A stretch of 64,000 nt of DNA from positions 1 through 64,000 of the forward strand of contig JAZQGY010000011.1 of the NCBI GenBank assembly GCA_045540295.1, written 5' to 3'. Of the stretch, positions 16,138 to 24,365 are shown in pieces. Origin of the DNA: SIG452 sp045540295. GTDB lineage: Bacteria > Bacillota > Clostridia > UMGS1840. Within the stretch, counting starts at the first letter, position 1, and each line of letters opens with the position of its first letter. A program made the translations under genes and the position numbers. The notes beneath the pieces were generated by a model that was given only the letters and a program-made list of their open reading frames with translations, made no database searches and was not told the origin of the DNA.

Positions 16138-16575
16138 ATGCTGGGACTTCTTATGAGTATCATAGCAGGTGCAGCGATGAGTATTCAAGGGGTATGGAAT
16201 ACCAGACTCTCTGAAAAAGTGGGACTGTTTGAATCCAACATGTTTGTGCAGGGAACGGCATTTTTACTGGGGCTTCTTATCATGTTTTTCTTTGGGAAAG
16301 GCAATCTCAAAGAATTGGGAAATACCCCGAAACTATACTGGTTAGGCGGCGTTTTAGGAATTGTGATAACCGTAACGGTGATGCTTTCCATTAAAGATTT
16401 AAGTCCAACCTATGCGATTTCCGTTATTTTGATTTCTCAGCTTCTGGTGGCGGCGTTGATTGATGCCTTCGGATGGTTTGGCAGTGAGCAGGTCCCGTTT
16501 TTATGGAATAAATATGTGGGACTTCTTCTGATGATTGGCGGCGTCATTTTGTTTCAATGGCAAAAGGGAACATAA
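16138..16575 (+). CDS. DMT-type membrane protein of the YdcZ (DUF606) family
   Basis: A 145-residue integral membrane protein with four to five hydrophobic helices. The N-terminal AGAAMSIQGVWNTRLSEKVG and SPTYAISVILISQLLVAALIDAFGWFG are typical of the DMT_YdcZ/DUF606 group of small half-size transporters, which often act as pairs. Only one gene is present here, so it may form homodimers. GAGGTGA precedes ATG. The substrate is unknown. Confidence 0.88.
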   Translation: MLGLLMSIIAGAAMSIQGVWNTRLSEKVGLFESNMFVQGTAFLLGLLIMFFFGKGNLKELGNTPKLYWLGGVLGIVITVTVMLSIKDLSPTYAISVILISQLLVAALIDAFGWFGSEQVPFLWNKYVGLLLMIGGVILFQWQKGT

Positions 16576-16581
16576 AATGTT

Positions 16582-16622
16582 AAAAAACAGTCGGATTTTT
16601 TTTAAGATCCGGCTGTTTTCTT
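16582..16622 (+). terminator. Terminator after the YdcZ-like gene
   Basis: AAAACAGTCGGAT and ATCCGGCTGTTTT form the stem, with an A/T-rich loop and T-rich tail, 8 bp after the stop codon. Confidence 0.75.
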
Positions 16623-16648
16623 GATTTTACTGTTTTTTTTGATACAAT
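16621..16648 (+). promoter_or_regulatory. Promoter of the tail-fibre-like gene pair
   Basis: TTGATT (16621-16626) and TACAAT (16643-16648) are separated by 16 bp, about 50 bp ahead of the start at 16698. Confidence 0.65.
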
Positions 16649-16697
16649 GGGTACGTAACAATTTGTTGTATGAGGGGGAGAGCACAAGGAGACTTTT

Positions 16698-17894
16698 ATG
16701 AGAACAGACTCTTTTTCCAAAGATAAACACCTTCCCGTAAGGCGTTTTATTGCGGATGAATCCAAGATGGCAACAGGACTGTACGGTCCTTGTGCCATTG
16801 CGGATGATTTGGATAATATTTTTAATATGTTTGATCCTGATGCTACCTTTTTAGACGGTAATGAACAAGGTGGCATCAGCGAAAAGAATTTGCAAAACGG
16901 AGCCGTATCCTACGATAAACTGGCAGAAGAAGTAAAGGAGAAATTTCAGGAGATTGCTACAGAACAACAACTGGATTCTCTTCGCACAGAACTTCTTGAA
17001 AAAGCAGATATCAAAGCAGACAAGGCTACCTCTTTATCGGGTTACGGTATTACTGACGCCTACACAAAAGACGAAACCGACGGTTTTTTTGGAGAGGTTC
17101 ACACAGCCATTTCCCAAAAAACGGAAGAGACGGTACTTTATGAAGAAACGGTCAATACTCCCATCTGGACAAATCAGCCAACCTATGCAGGAGTATTGGA
17201 TTTGGACACGTCAGACTACTATTACGTCACTCTAAAAGACACGGACGGAACTGCATTGCCTGCCGGTCAATTTAAACTGATGCCACTATATGGTAAGTAT
17301 GCAGAAGCATATGAAACAGTTTTCACGCTTGCAGATTTAAAAACAGGAAACAGCGGAACGCTTGCCGAAAACCTTCCTGTGGAATTTACAACTGATTATA
17401 AGATGCGAACTGCCGGTGTCAGCACGGTTAGCATACCACTGAATTTACCAATGGAAAGTCATCTTGGAAAGCTGACAATCTTCACAACCGGACAGTTTAT
17501 CAAAACATTAAAGGATGGATATTTTACATCATTATTTCGAACCGGTACTGCCGTGGCACATTATAACTCGGGTAGTGCTACAACCTCAAATTCGGGCAGT
17601 GATACTACGATTTGGCATTTTTTGAATAATCAAGGAGACGATTACAAAATCGGGAAATTTATGGATGTGTTTACCATTCAAATGAATGGAGACAAGTCTT
17701 TTATTTCAGATCGAAATTCGTTTTTGAGATATCAAGGGTATGAATCAACCGCATGCAAGCATATCGCAAATCACTCTGCCGGTTTTGGTTTTATACTGTC
17801 CGAGAATACCGAGATTAGTCATGCATTAGTCTATGCGGTTAAGAGTGGTTATATCCGTAACGGAACCGTGATTCGTGTAACGGAGGTGAAATAG
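16698..17894 (+). CDS. Phage tail-fibre-like protein
   Basis: A 398-residue protein resembling phage tail fibre or appendage proteins. Residues about 55-75 (GGISEKNLQNGAVSYDKLAEE) and the motif ATSLSGYGITDAYTKDETD (about 113-131) are phrases I associate with Firmicutes phage tail proteins. The rest is beta-rich and probably a receptor- or substrate-binding domain. There is no signal peptide. Its own promoter and an AAGGAGA ribosome binding site precede it. No capsid, terminase, holin or integrase gene is nearby, so this is an orphan cassette: a prophage remnant or a domesticated element. Confidence 0.65.
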   Translation: MRTDSFSKDKHLPVRRFIADESKMATGLYGPCAIADDLDNIFNMFDPDATFLDGNEQGGISEKNLQNGAVSYDKLAEEVKEKFQEIATEQQLDSLRTELLEKADIKADKATSLSGYGITDAYTKDETDGFFGEVHTAISQKTEETVLYEETVNTPIWTNQPTYAGVLDLDTSDYYYVTLKDTDGTALPAGQFKLMPLYGKYAEAYETVFTLADLKTGNSGTLAENLPVEFTTDYKMRTAGVSTVSIPLNLPMESHLGKLTIFTTGQFIKTLKDGYFTSLFRTGTAVAHYNSGSATTSNSGSDTTIWHFLNNQGDDYKIGKFMDVFTIQMNGDKSFISDRNSFLRYQGYESTACKHIANHSAGFGFILSENTEISHALVYAVKSGYIRNGTVIRVTEVK

Positions 17895-17895
17895 G

Positions 17896-18120
17896 ATGCT
17901 TGTTTTAAAAGATGGTCAATACATCGTGGCAGAAGCGGAAGAAGGGAATCTTTCCAAAGTTGAAATTCCTTATGAAGAAAAGGTAGTTTCTTTCATTCGT
18001 GAGAAATACTCCCTGGATGAAGAACTGGCAATCCAGCGCCAAAGAGACACCAAGCCTACGGAATTTCAAGAATATTTCACCTATTGCGAAACTTGCAAGG
18101 AAAAAGCAAAACAAGACTAA
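17896..18120 (+). CDS. Small protein paired with the tail-fibre-like gene
   Basis: A 74-residue acidic protein beginning one base after the previous stop codon; GGAGGTG at the end of the upstream gene serves as ribosome binding site. The segment VVSFIREKYSLDEELAIQRQRDTKPTEF resembles a small protein encoded next to tail fibre genes in clostridial phages (a remembered pattern, not a database match). It may be a chaperone or a tail accessory. A strong terminator follows directly. Confidence 0.7.
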   Translation: MLVLKDGQYIVAEAEEGNLSKVEIPYEEKVVSFIREKYSLDEELAIQRQRDTKPTEFQEYFTYCETCKEKAKQD

Positions 18121-18160
18121 AAAAAGGGCATTGGCACAATTTGTGCCAATGCCTTTTTCA
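18119..18160. terminator. Bidirectional terminator between convergent transcripts
   Basis: GGCATTGGCACAA and TTGTGCCAATGCC form a perfect 13-bp stem flanked by A5 and T5. It serves both the phage-like pair (plus strand) and the sugar ABC operon (minus strand). Confidence 0.95.
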
Positions 18161-19222
18161 TTATTGGTAGAGCAAGGGTTTAATTTGTTGGGAATCAATG
18201 TTGGTATGGTCATACCATTTGGAACCGGTATCCACATCTTCTACATTGGTTTCACCGTTGATGGCACGAACTGCCAGTTCCACCGCACGATATCCGATGG
18301 AAACGGGGTCCTGGGTGACAGAGCCTAAGAATTTTTTGTTGCGGATAGCGTCAATCTGCAGAGCGCCGGAGTCAAATCCCACGGCGATAACTTTATCAGG
18401 CCCGATTCTGCCACCGGAAATAGCAGCATCTGCATTGATGATTGCTTTGGCGGCAAATTCGTTGGAGCCGTAAATGGCAATCAGGTCATTTTTGTTTAGG
18501 AGTGTTTGTGCAGAGGTTTGTCCCTGGGTGTCATTAATTTCGGCAGGGATTGCCACATCAATTGTCACTTTTCCTCCGGTAACACCGTTGGCAAATTTGG
18601 TGTGTCCGATAACAGCAACCGAGCCTTTTTGGAAGCCGTCTGCCGATTCAATCAGATTTACCATTTTATCTAAGAATCCTTGGGTTCTCATACTGATGGA
18701 CTGAGAATTTGCTTCCTGGGAAACCACGCCGATGCGGGGATTTCCTTCGGTGAGTTTTCCTTTGATGGCATCATACATTTTTTGCGCCGCCAGCTCACCT
18801 GCTTTATAGTTGTCGGTAGAAGCATTGGCAAAAATGGTGCCTTCAGGGGCTCCTGGAACCCCGGAGTCAAAGCCGATGACAGGGATATTGTTGGCTTTAG
18901 CTTTGTTTACGGCATCTAAGGAAGCTGTGGTATCCAAAGCTGCAATACAGATTGCTGCAGGCTTTTTGTTGATGGCATTATTGATCATTTCCACCTGAGC
19001 AGCAATGGCTCCTTCTCCTTCGGGACCTACAAAGTTGATTTTTACTCCCAGCTCCTGACCTGCTTTTTCAGCCCCTTGTTTGACTGCTTTCCAGAAGTCG
19101 TGCTGGAAGCCTTTTGCAATCAGCTCTACTGTGTTTTCGGAATTGTTCCCTCCGCAACCTGTTAACATAACAGGAAGTACGAGGATTGCTGTGAATACGG
19201 CAAGTAGTTTTTTCAAATTCAT
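18161..19222 (-). CDS. Sugar ABC transporter substrate-binding lipoprotein (RbsB-like)
   Basis: A 353-residue type I periplasmic-binding protein for a CUT2 sugar transporter. The signal peptide ends at lipobox LTGC (Cys23), so it is anchored outside the membrane. The family signature is visible in FWKAVKQGAEKAGQELGV, IGFDSGVPG, and the C-terminal AVGFDSGALQID. Ligand could be ribose, allose or another monosaccharide; no sugar kinase or mutarotase gene is adjacent to decide. It is the last gene of an ATPase-permease-binding-protein operon. Confidence 0.92.
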   Translation of the reverse strand: MNLKKLLAVFTAILVLPVMLTGCGGNNSENTVELIAKGFQHDFWKAVKQGAEKAGQELGVKINFVGPEGEGAIAAQVEMINNAINKKPAAICIAALDTTASLDAVNKAKANNIPVIGFDSGVPGAPEGTIFANASTDNYKAGELAAQKMYDAIKGKLTEGNPRIGVVSQEANSQSISMRTQGFLDKMVNLIESADGFQKGSVAVIGHTKFANGVTGGKVTIDVAIPAEINDTQGQTSAQTLLNKNDLIAIYGSNEFAAKAIINADAAISGGRIGPDKVIAVGFDSGALQIDAIRNKKFLGSVTQDPVSIGYRAVELAVRAINGETNVEDVDTGSKWYDHTNIDSQQIKPLLYQ

Positions 19223-19239
19223 GTTTGTAACAACCTTTC

Positions 19240-20226
19240 TTATGATTTTATGGTAACCCTTTTTTCACGGTTACTGCGGTAAATATCCAACAGTACGGCA
19301 CCAATTACCACAATACCGGTAATCAATGTCTGATAATGCGGCTGTAAATCCACATAAGGCAAACCAATTTTTAACACACTCATAATGAATACCCCGATGA
19401 AGGTACCGATAATAGAGCCAACCCCACCGGACAAAGAGGTTCCGCCGACTACCACACCGGCAATTGCCTGTAGCTCAAAGCCTTGGCCAGCCCCGGGAAG
19501 AATGGTAGTATAGGTCGCAGCGTAGGCAATCCCTGCAAGGCCTGCAAATAAGCCTGAAATCACATAGACCACTGTTTCCCATCTCTTTACATTCACCCCG
19601 GAAAGACGGGCTGCTTCTTTGTTGCTTCCGATGGCAAAGGTATAGCGCCCGATGACGGTTTTATTGAGCACAATCACTGCTAACACCGTGAAGGCAACCA
19701 GCACTAAAAAGCCTGTGGGAAAGTTGTCTGCGGTGCGAAAAATATCTTTGTACCAGCCTTCAGGGGAAGACCTCATCGGGAAGGTGGTGGATTGCACATT
19801 GGACACAATGGAACCCACCCCGGAGGATACCATCATAGTACCCAGTGTGGCAATAAAAGGCGGAAGCTTTAGACGGGATACCATAATGCCGTTTGCCAGT
19901 CCGAACAGACCGCCAACCGCCACTGTAATGAGCAGACAAATCCACAATGGGATTCCCATATTGTTGTGGAGTGTCCCGCCCACAATGGCAGAACACATCA
20001 TTACTGTACCAATTGACAAATCAATTCCTCCGGTAATGATAACGAATGTTACGCCGATTGCCAAAAAACCGATGTAATAGGAAGCGTCAAAAATACTGAC
20101 TAAGGTGTCTGTGGTGAAAAAGTTGGTGCCAAATACGGAGAAAAAAGTATATAGCACAATGAGAGCACCCAGGGCAATAAATTTCTGCATTCCTTTTGTT
20201 TTGATGTTTTCTATCAACTGATTCAT
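19240..20226 (-). CDS. Sugar ABC transporter permease (RbsC-like)
   Basis: A 328-residue inner-membrane permease of the BPD_transp_2 (RbsC/AraH) family with about 10 helices. Characteristic stretches are GVTFVIITGGIDLSIGTVM near residues 55-75, KLPPFIATLGTMM, and the cytoplasmic EAARLSGVNV coupling motif. The start at 20226 (MNQLIENIK) follows GAAAGGAG. It lies 34 bp after the ATPase gene and 17 bp before the binding-protein gene. Confidence 0.93.
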   Translation of the reverse strand: MNQLIENIKTKGMQKFIALGALIVLYTFFSVFGTNFFTTDTLVSIFDASYYIGFLAIGVTFVIITGGIDLSIGTVMMCSAIVGGTLHNNMGIPLWICLLITVAVGGLFGLANGIMVSRLKLPPFIATLGTMMVSSGVGSIVSNVQSTTFPMRSSPEGWYKDIFRTADNFPTGFLVLVAFTVLAVIVLNKTVIGRYTFAIGSNKEAARLSGVNVKRWETVVYVISGLFAGLAGIAYAATYTTILPGAGQGFELQAIAGVVVGGTSLSGGVGSIIGTFIGVFIMSVLKIGLPYVDLQPHYQTLITGIVVIGAVLLDIYRSNREKRVTIKS

Positions 20227-20260
20227 AAGGAACTCCTTTCCGTTTTTTTGAAAGACTGTT

Positions 20261-21769
20261 TTACAGTTCATTCCGTTTGGTTGCTAAACGCATAATCTCT
20301 TCCTGATTGGCATTTTTGATGTCTAGTTCTCCGGTGATTTTGCCTTCGCACATAACGATGATTCTGTCACTCATTCTGAGGACTTCGGTCAATTCGGAAG
20401 AAATCATAATAATGGATTTTCCAAGCTTTGCCAGTTCGTTCATTAAAGCGTAAATTTCGCTTTTTGCACCTACGTCAATCCCACGGGTCGGCTCATCAAA
20501 GATGAGAATATCGCAGTTTTTAATCAGCCATTTGGCAATGACCACTTTTTGCTGATTACCGCCTGATAAATTACGAACCGTTTGATAAATTGAAGGAGTT
20601 TTTGTTTTTAGCTTGCTGACATATTCCTTAGAAGTTTTAAAAACAGCCCCTTCCTTCACAAAACCGCAAGCGGAAAACTTTGGCAAATCCGCCAAAACAG
20701 AATTTTCAGCCACATCTAAATTGAGGGCAAGTCCGTAGCGTTTTCGGTCTTCGGAAAGGTAGCCGATTCCGTTTTTTACCGCATCCATCGGCGACTTGAT
20801 TTCTACCCGTTTTCCGTTTAAAAACAGGACACCGCTATCCATTTTATCGGCACCGAATATGGCTCTGGCAAGCTCCGTTCTGCCTGCACCCATCAACCCT
20901 GCAAATCCAAGAATTTCGCCTTTTCGTAAGGAAAAACTCACGTCCTTTACGTGGGGAGCCAGTGTGATTCCTTCCGCTTTTAACACCACGGGAGCATCTT
21001 CTGCAACAGTGCTTTCTTCTTTTGGGTCTTCGTAAATGGTGCGTCCTACCATCATACTGATAATTTCATCTTTTGAGGTGTCCTTGGTGCGAACAGTTCC
21101 GATATACTCTCCGTCCCGCATAACGGTAACACGGTCGGTAATCGCTTCGATTTCGTCCATACGGTGGGAAATATAAATCATCCCGACGCCTTTATGCCGA
21201 AGCTCTGAAATCAGACGGAAGAGTTCTTTGATTTCATGTTCGGTCAAGGCTGCGGTCGGCTCATCAAACACAATAATTTTTGCGTGGAAAGAAATTGCTT
21301 TTGCTATTTCCACCATTTGCTGTTTTCCAACGGTCAGGTTTTCAATAATTTCTTTGGGATTCAAGGAAATTCCAAGCTTCTTAAATAAAGCCTCTGATTC
21401 TTTTTCCAGCGCCCTGTCATCCAGCCAGAATCCCATTTTTTTCTGTTCACGACCGATAAAAATGTTTTCTGCCACCGTCAGATGGTTCATCATATTTAAT
21501 TCCTGATGCACAATGATAACGCCGTTTTCCTGAGCCTCTTTCGGATTTTTAAACTGAATTTCTTTTCCTAAAAAGGTGATGCGTCCTCCGTCTTTTTGAT
21601 GGATTCCTGTGAGAATTTTCATCAAAGTGGATTTTCCGGCACCGTTTTCCCCTACCAAAGCGTGAACTTCTCCGGGGTATAAGTCAAGGTTAGCGTTTTT
21701 TAACGCTTTCACACCAACAAATTCTTTTGTGATATTTTCCATGGTAAGGATCGGGTTTTCTGTTGCCAT
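20261..21769 (-). CDS. Sugar ABC transporter ATPase (RbsA-like, two nucleotide-binding domains)
   Basis: A 502-residue fused ATPase with two ABC domains, as in CUT2 importers. The first has Walker A GENGAGKST, the signature LTVGKQQ and Walker B IIVFDEPT. The second has a degenerate Walker A (GLMGAGRTE), signature LSGGNQQK and ILIFDEPTRGIDVG. Domain two's altered P-loop is normal for RbsA, AraG and MglA. The start MATENPILTM at 21769 follows AGAGGCAGG. It is the first gene of the operon; a minus-strand TATAAT at 21847-21852 is a possible -10, with a poor -35. Confidence 0.94.
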   Translation of the reverse strand: MATENPILTMENITKEFVGVKALKNANLDLYPGEVHALVGENGAGKSTLMKILTGIHQKDGGRITFLGKEIQFKNPKEAQENGVIIVHQELNMMNHLTVAENIFIGREQKKMGFWLDDRALEKESEALFKKLGISLNPKEIIENLTVGKQQMVEIAKAISFHAKIIVFDEPTAALTEHEIKELFRLISELRHKGVGMIYISHRMDEIEAITDRVTVMRDGEYIGTVRTKDTSKDEIISMMVGRTIYEDPKEESTVAEDAPVVLKAEGITLAPHVKDVSFSLRKGEILGFAGLMGAGRTELARAIFGADKMDSGVLFLNGKRVEIKSPMDAVKNGIGYLSEDRKRYGLALNLDVAENSVLADLPKFSACGFVKEGAVFKTSKEYVSKLKTKTPSIYQTVRNLSGGNQQKVVIAKWLIKNCDILIFDEPTRGIDVGAKSEIYALMNELAKLGKSIIMISSELTEVLRMSDRIIVMCEGKITGELDIKNANQEEIMRLATKRNEL

Positions 21770-22020
21770 ACTATAACCTGCCTCTTTTTTAAAAATAAAC
21801 AAACAGACTTCTGATTTCTTCTTTTATGTTTGACCGATTTTTGATTATTATAACTTTTTTACGAAAAAAACTATCATTTTTCAGACTGGAAAAAACGGAA
21901 CTTTTCCTGTTTGGAGTTCAAAAATACGTTGAATTTTTATGAAAACCGGAAAAATGGGTCAAAAAGTGCATTTTTTTCAGAAAAAAGTGCAAAAAAAATT
22001 AAAAAATATTCAAAAAATAT

Positions 22021-22049
22021 TTGAATTATACAGAGTAGTATGTTATAAT
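22021..22049 (+). promoter_or_regulatory. Promoter of the yqhY-nusB-xseAB-ispA operon
   Basis: TTGAAT (22021-22026), 17 bp, then TATAAT (22044-22049) preceded by TGT (extended -10). The -35 is inside an inverted repeat, ATTCAAA (22008-22014) and TTTGAAT (22020-22026), which could be an operator. The surrounding 21770-22125 stretch is otherwise AT-rich, non-coding DNA in which I see nothing else. Confidence 0.8.
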
Positions 22050-22125
22050 ATATAAATAAGCTGGAAGGCTTATATCCAAAAAAGAATGAAAAACCAAAAT
22101 AGAAGACAGAAAGGATTTTATTACC

Positions 22126-22485
22126 ATGGAAGAAAACATCTTAACCAATGATAAACAGGGCACCATTAAAGTAAGCGGTGAAGTGCTGTCTGTCATTTCC
22201 GGCATGGCTGTGAATGACATTGAAGGAGTTGCTTCTCTGATTGAGGATCCCGATAGCACTGTGTATTCCAAAAAAATGTTGAGCCGTGGCATCAGTGTTG
22301 ACCAGAAAGCAGACGGTTTATCCGTTAGCCTGAATATTGTGGTGAAATACGGTTATTCCATTCCTGAAGTTGCAAGAGAAGTGCAGTTGAAGGTAAAAGA
22401 TGCAATGGAAAATATGCTTGGGTTTGCTGTAAAAAACGTAAATGTTATCGTAGCAGGTGTCGATTTTACCGAAGCTGACCAATAA
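22126..22485 (+). CDS. yqhY: Asp23/Gls24 family protein (YqhY-like)
   Basis: A 119-residue cytoplasmic protein of the Asp23/Gls24 (DUF322) family. The core GTIKVSGEVLSVISGMAVNDIEGVASL and VSLNIVVKYGYSIPEVAREVQLKVKDAMENM is characteristic. B. subtilis YqhY lies at the same position before nusB and influences lipid synthesis (acetyl-CoA carboxylase activity). It is the first gene of the long operon, with its own strong promoter. Confidence 0.93.
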   Translation: MEENILTNDKQGTIKVSGEVLSVISGMAVNDIEGVASLIEDPDSTVYSKKMLSRGISVDQKADGLSVSLNIVVKYGYSIPEVAREVQLKVKDAMENMLGFAVKNVNVIVAGVDFTEADQ

Positions 22486-22497
22486 AGGATTAAAACC

Positions 22498-22896
22498 ATG
22501 AAAAGAAGAGAATTAAGAGAACATGCCTTCAAACTGATTTTTTCCGGCCACGACGGCGTTCTGCCGGAAGAAGGCATTGATTTTTATCTTTCGGATAATG
22601 ACATCAAAGGGAAAGATGCTAAGGAACTCAGAGCTAAGGTGGAATTGGTATTTTCCAATCTTGCCAAAGTGGACGAAACCATTGCAGCTAACGTCAAGGG
22701 TTATGCTTTTGACAGAATCTCCAAGGTTTCTCTGGCGGTGCTTCGTTTAGGTGTGGCGGAAATGCTCTTTGACGAAACCGTTCCCGATGGGGTAGCCGTG
22801 TCGGAAGCAATGGCAATTGCAGAAACCTTTGAAGACGAAAAATCAAAAACCTTTGTAAACGGCGTGTTAGGTGCTGTATCCAGAGGGAAAGAATAA
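22498..22896 (+). CDS. nusB: Transcription antitermination factor NusB
   Basis: A 132-residue all-helical RNA-binding protein that, with NusE (S10), binds boxA in rRNA leaders. The N-terminal KRRELREHAFKLIFS and the C-terminal AVSEAMAIAETFEDEKSKTFVNGVLGAV are conserved family features. It is 12 bp after yqhY. In B. subtilis folD follows nusB; here folD is absent and xseA follows directly. Confidence 0.95.
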   Translation: MKRRELREHAFKLIFSGHDGVLPEEGIDFYLSDNDIKGKDAKELRAKVELVFSNLAKVDETIAANVKGYAFDRISKVSLAVLRLGVAEMLFDETVPDGVAVSEAMAIAETFEDEKSKTFVNGVLGAVSRGKE

Positions 22897-22906
22897 GGAC
22901 TTTACT

Positions 22907-24118
22907 ATGGATGTTCTTACCATTACAGAACTGAATTTATACATTAAGGGGTTAATCGAACGGGACGGTGTGTTGCAAAACGTTACCGTGAAGGGAGAAA
23001 TTTCCAACTTCAAGCATCATTCTTCAGGGCATTTGTATCTGTCATTAAAGGATGATGGCGGAGTGATCCGTGCCGTGATGTTCCGTTTTGCCGCTCAGAA
23101 ACTCCGCTTCCGTCCTGAAAACGGAATGCAGGTAATTGTGTCGGGAAAAATCTCCGTGTACGAGCGAGACGGTCAGTATCAGATTTATATTGACGAAATG
23201 ATGCCGGACGGAGTCGGTGCATTGTATGTCGCTTATGAGCAATTAAAGGCACAACTGGAGCAGGAAGGCCTTTTTTCTCCTCAGTATAAAAAGCCCATTC
23301 CCAAGTATCCCGAAACTATCGGAATTGTTACTTCTCCCACCGGAGCAGCCATTCGGGATATTTTAAACATCTTGAAGCGGCGTTTCCCTTACACTAAGGT
23401 ATATCTATATCCCGCATTGGTGCAAGGGGAAGGAGCCAAAGAATCCATTGTTCGTGGGCTTCGCTTTTTTGACGGAAAAGTAGACACCGTTATTACAGGA
23501 CGTGGCGGCGGTTCCATTGAAGATTTGTGGGCGTTTAACGAAGAAGCGGTTGCTCGTCAGATTTTTGCGATGAAGACGCCTGTGATTTCGGCTGTGGGAC
23601 ATGAAACGGATTTTACCATTGCCGACTTTGTTGCCGATAAGCGGGTACCCACTCCATCAGCTGCGGCAGAGATTTCTGTTCCTTCGGGAGCGGAGCTGCA
23701 AAAGTTTCTGAAAATGGTAGACGGTCGCTTGTATACAGCGCTTTTCGGTCAGTTGGAACGTGCGCAAAAGAACTTGCAGGTTCTTTTAGAAAAGGAAGTT
23801 TTAAAGAATCCGTTGGCAGTGTATAACATCAAGCGGATGCAGATTGATGCTTATTCCACTCAGTTGGAAAACAGCTATACGAAAAAAATGCACGGCGCAA
23901 AGGAACAGTTTGTGAAGTATGTTGCCAAACTGGATGCCTTAAGCCCGCTAAAGATTTTAAAACGAGGTTATTCTGTGGCGGAAGATGAAGGGGGAAACCC
24001 GGTATCGTCGGTTTCTGCATTTGATGTGGGAAGCCGTGTGTATGTGACGATGGCAGATGGTAAGCTGGGCTGTGACGTTACTGAAATTACAAAATCAAAG
24101 AAATCCGGAGAGGTTTAA
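22907..24118 (+). CDS. xseA: Exodeoxyribonuclease VII large subunit
   Basis: A 403-residue nuclease subunit that degrades single-stranded DNA into oligonucleotides. The start MDVLTITELN at 22907 gives the normal N-terminal OB-fold (VKGEISNFKHHSSGHLYLSLKD). The nuclease core contains TSPTGAAIRDIL, GRGGGSIEDLWAFN and AVGHETDFTIADFVADKRVPTPSAAAE. The C-terminus is coiled coil. It is followed after 3 bp by xseB. Confidence 0.96.
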   Translation: MDVLTITELNLYIKGLIERDGVLQNVTVKGEISNFKHHSSGHLYLSLKDDGGVIRAVMFRFAAQKLRFRPENGMQVIVSGKISVYERDGQYQIYIDEMMPDGVGALYVAYEQLKAQLEQEGLFSPQYKKPIPKYPETIGIVTSPTGAAIRDILNILKRRFPYTKVYLYPALVQGEGAKESIVRGLRFFDGKVDTVITGRGGGSIEDLWAFNEEAVARQIFAMKTPVISAVGHETDFTIADFVADKRVPTPSAAAEISVPSGAELQKFLKMVDGRLYTALFGQLERAQKNLQVLLEKEVLKNPLAVYNIKRMQIDAYSTQLENSYTKKMHGAKEQFVKYVAKLDALSPLKILKRGYSVAEDEGGNPVSSVSAFDVGSRVYVTMADGKLGCDVTEITKSKKSGEV

Positions 24119-24121
24119 CAT

Positions 24122-24361
24122 ATGGAAGAAAAGAAACTTACGTTTGAAGAAGGCATGAAACGTCTGGAAGAAATCGTTGTAGGTCTGGAAAAAGGTTCTG
24201 TCAGCCTGGAAGACGCCATGGAGCTTTTTACCGAAGGTACGAAACTTTCCAAAGAGTTGCAGACTATTTTAGACCGGGCAGAATCTAAAATTAAAATGAT
24301 TACCGAACAGAACGGACAGGTTACTGCCGTTGATTTTGAAACCAAAGAAACGGCGGAATAG
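24122..24361 (+). CDS. xseB: Exodeoxyribonuclease VII small subunit
   Basis: A 79-residue helical-hairpin partner of XseA. The typical LTFEEGMKRLEEIVVGLEKG, then LEDAMELFTEGTKLSK is present. ATG follows GGAGAGG from the end of xseA. Several XseB copies bind each XseA. Confidence 0.95.
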   Translation: MEEKKLTFEEGMKRLEEIVVGLEKGSVSLEDAMELFTEGTKLSKELQTILDRAESKIKMITEQNGQVTAVDFETKETAE

Positions 24362-24365
24362 TTTT

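Noticed and set aside
16698..18120. Complete prophage
   Set aside because: Only two tail-like genes are present; capsid, terminase, lysis and integration genes are absent, and housekeeping genes flank the pair.
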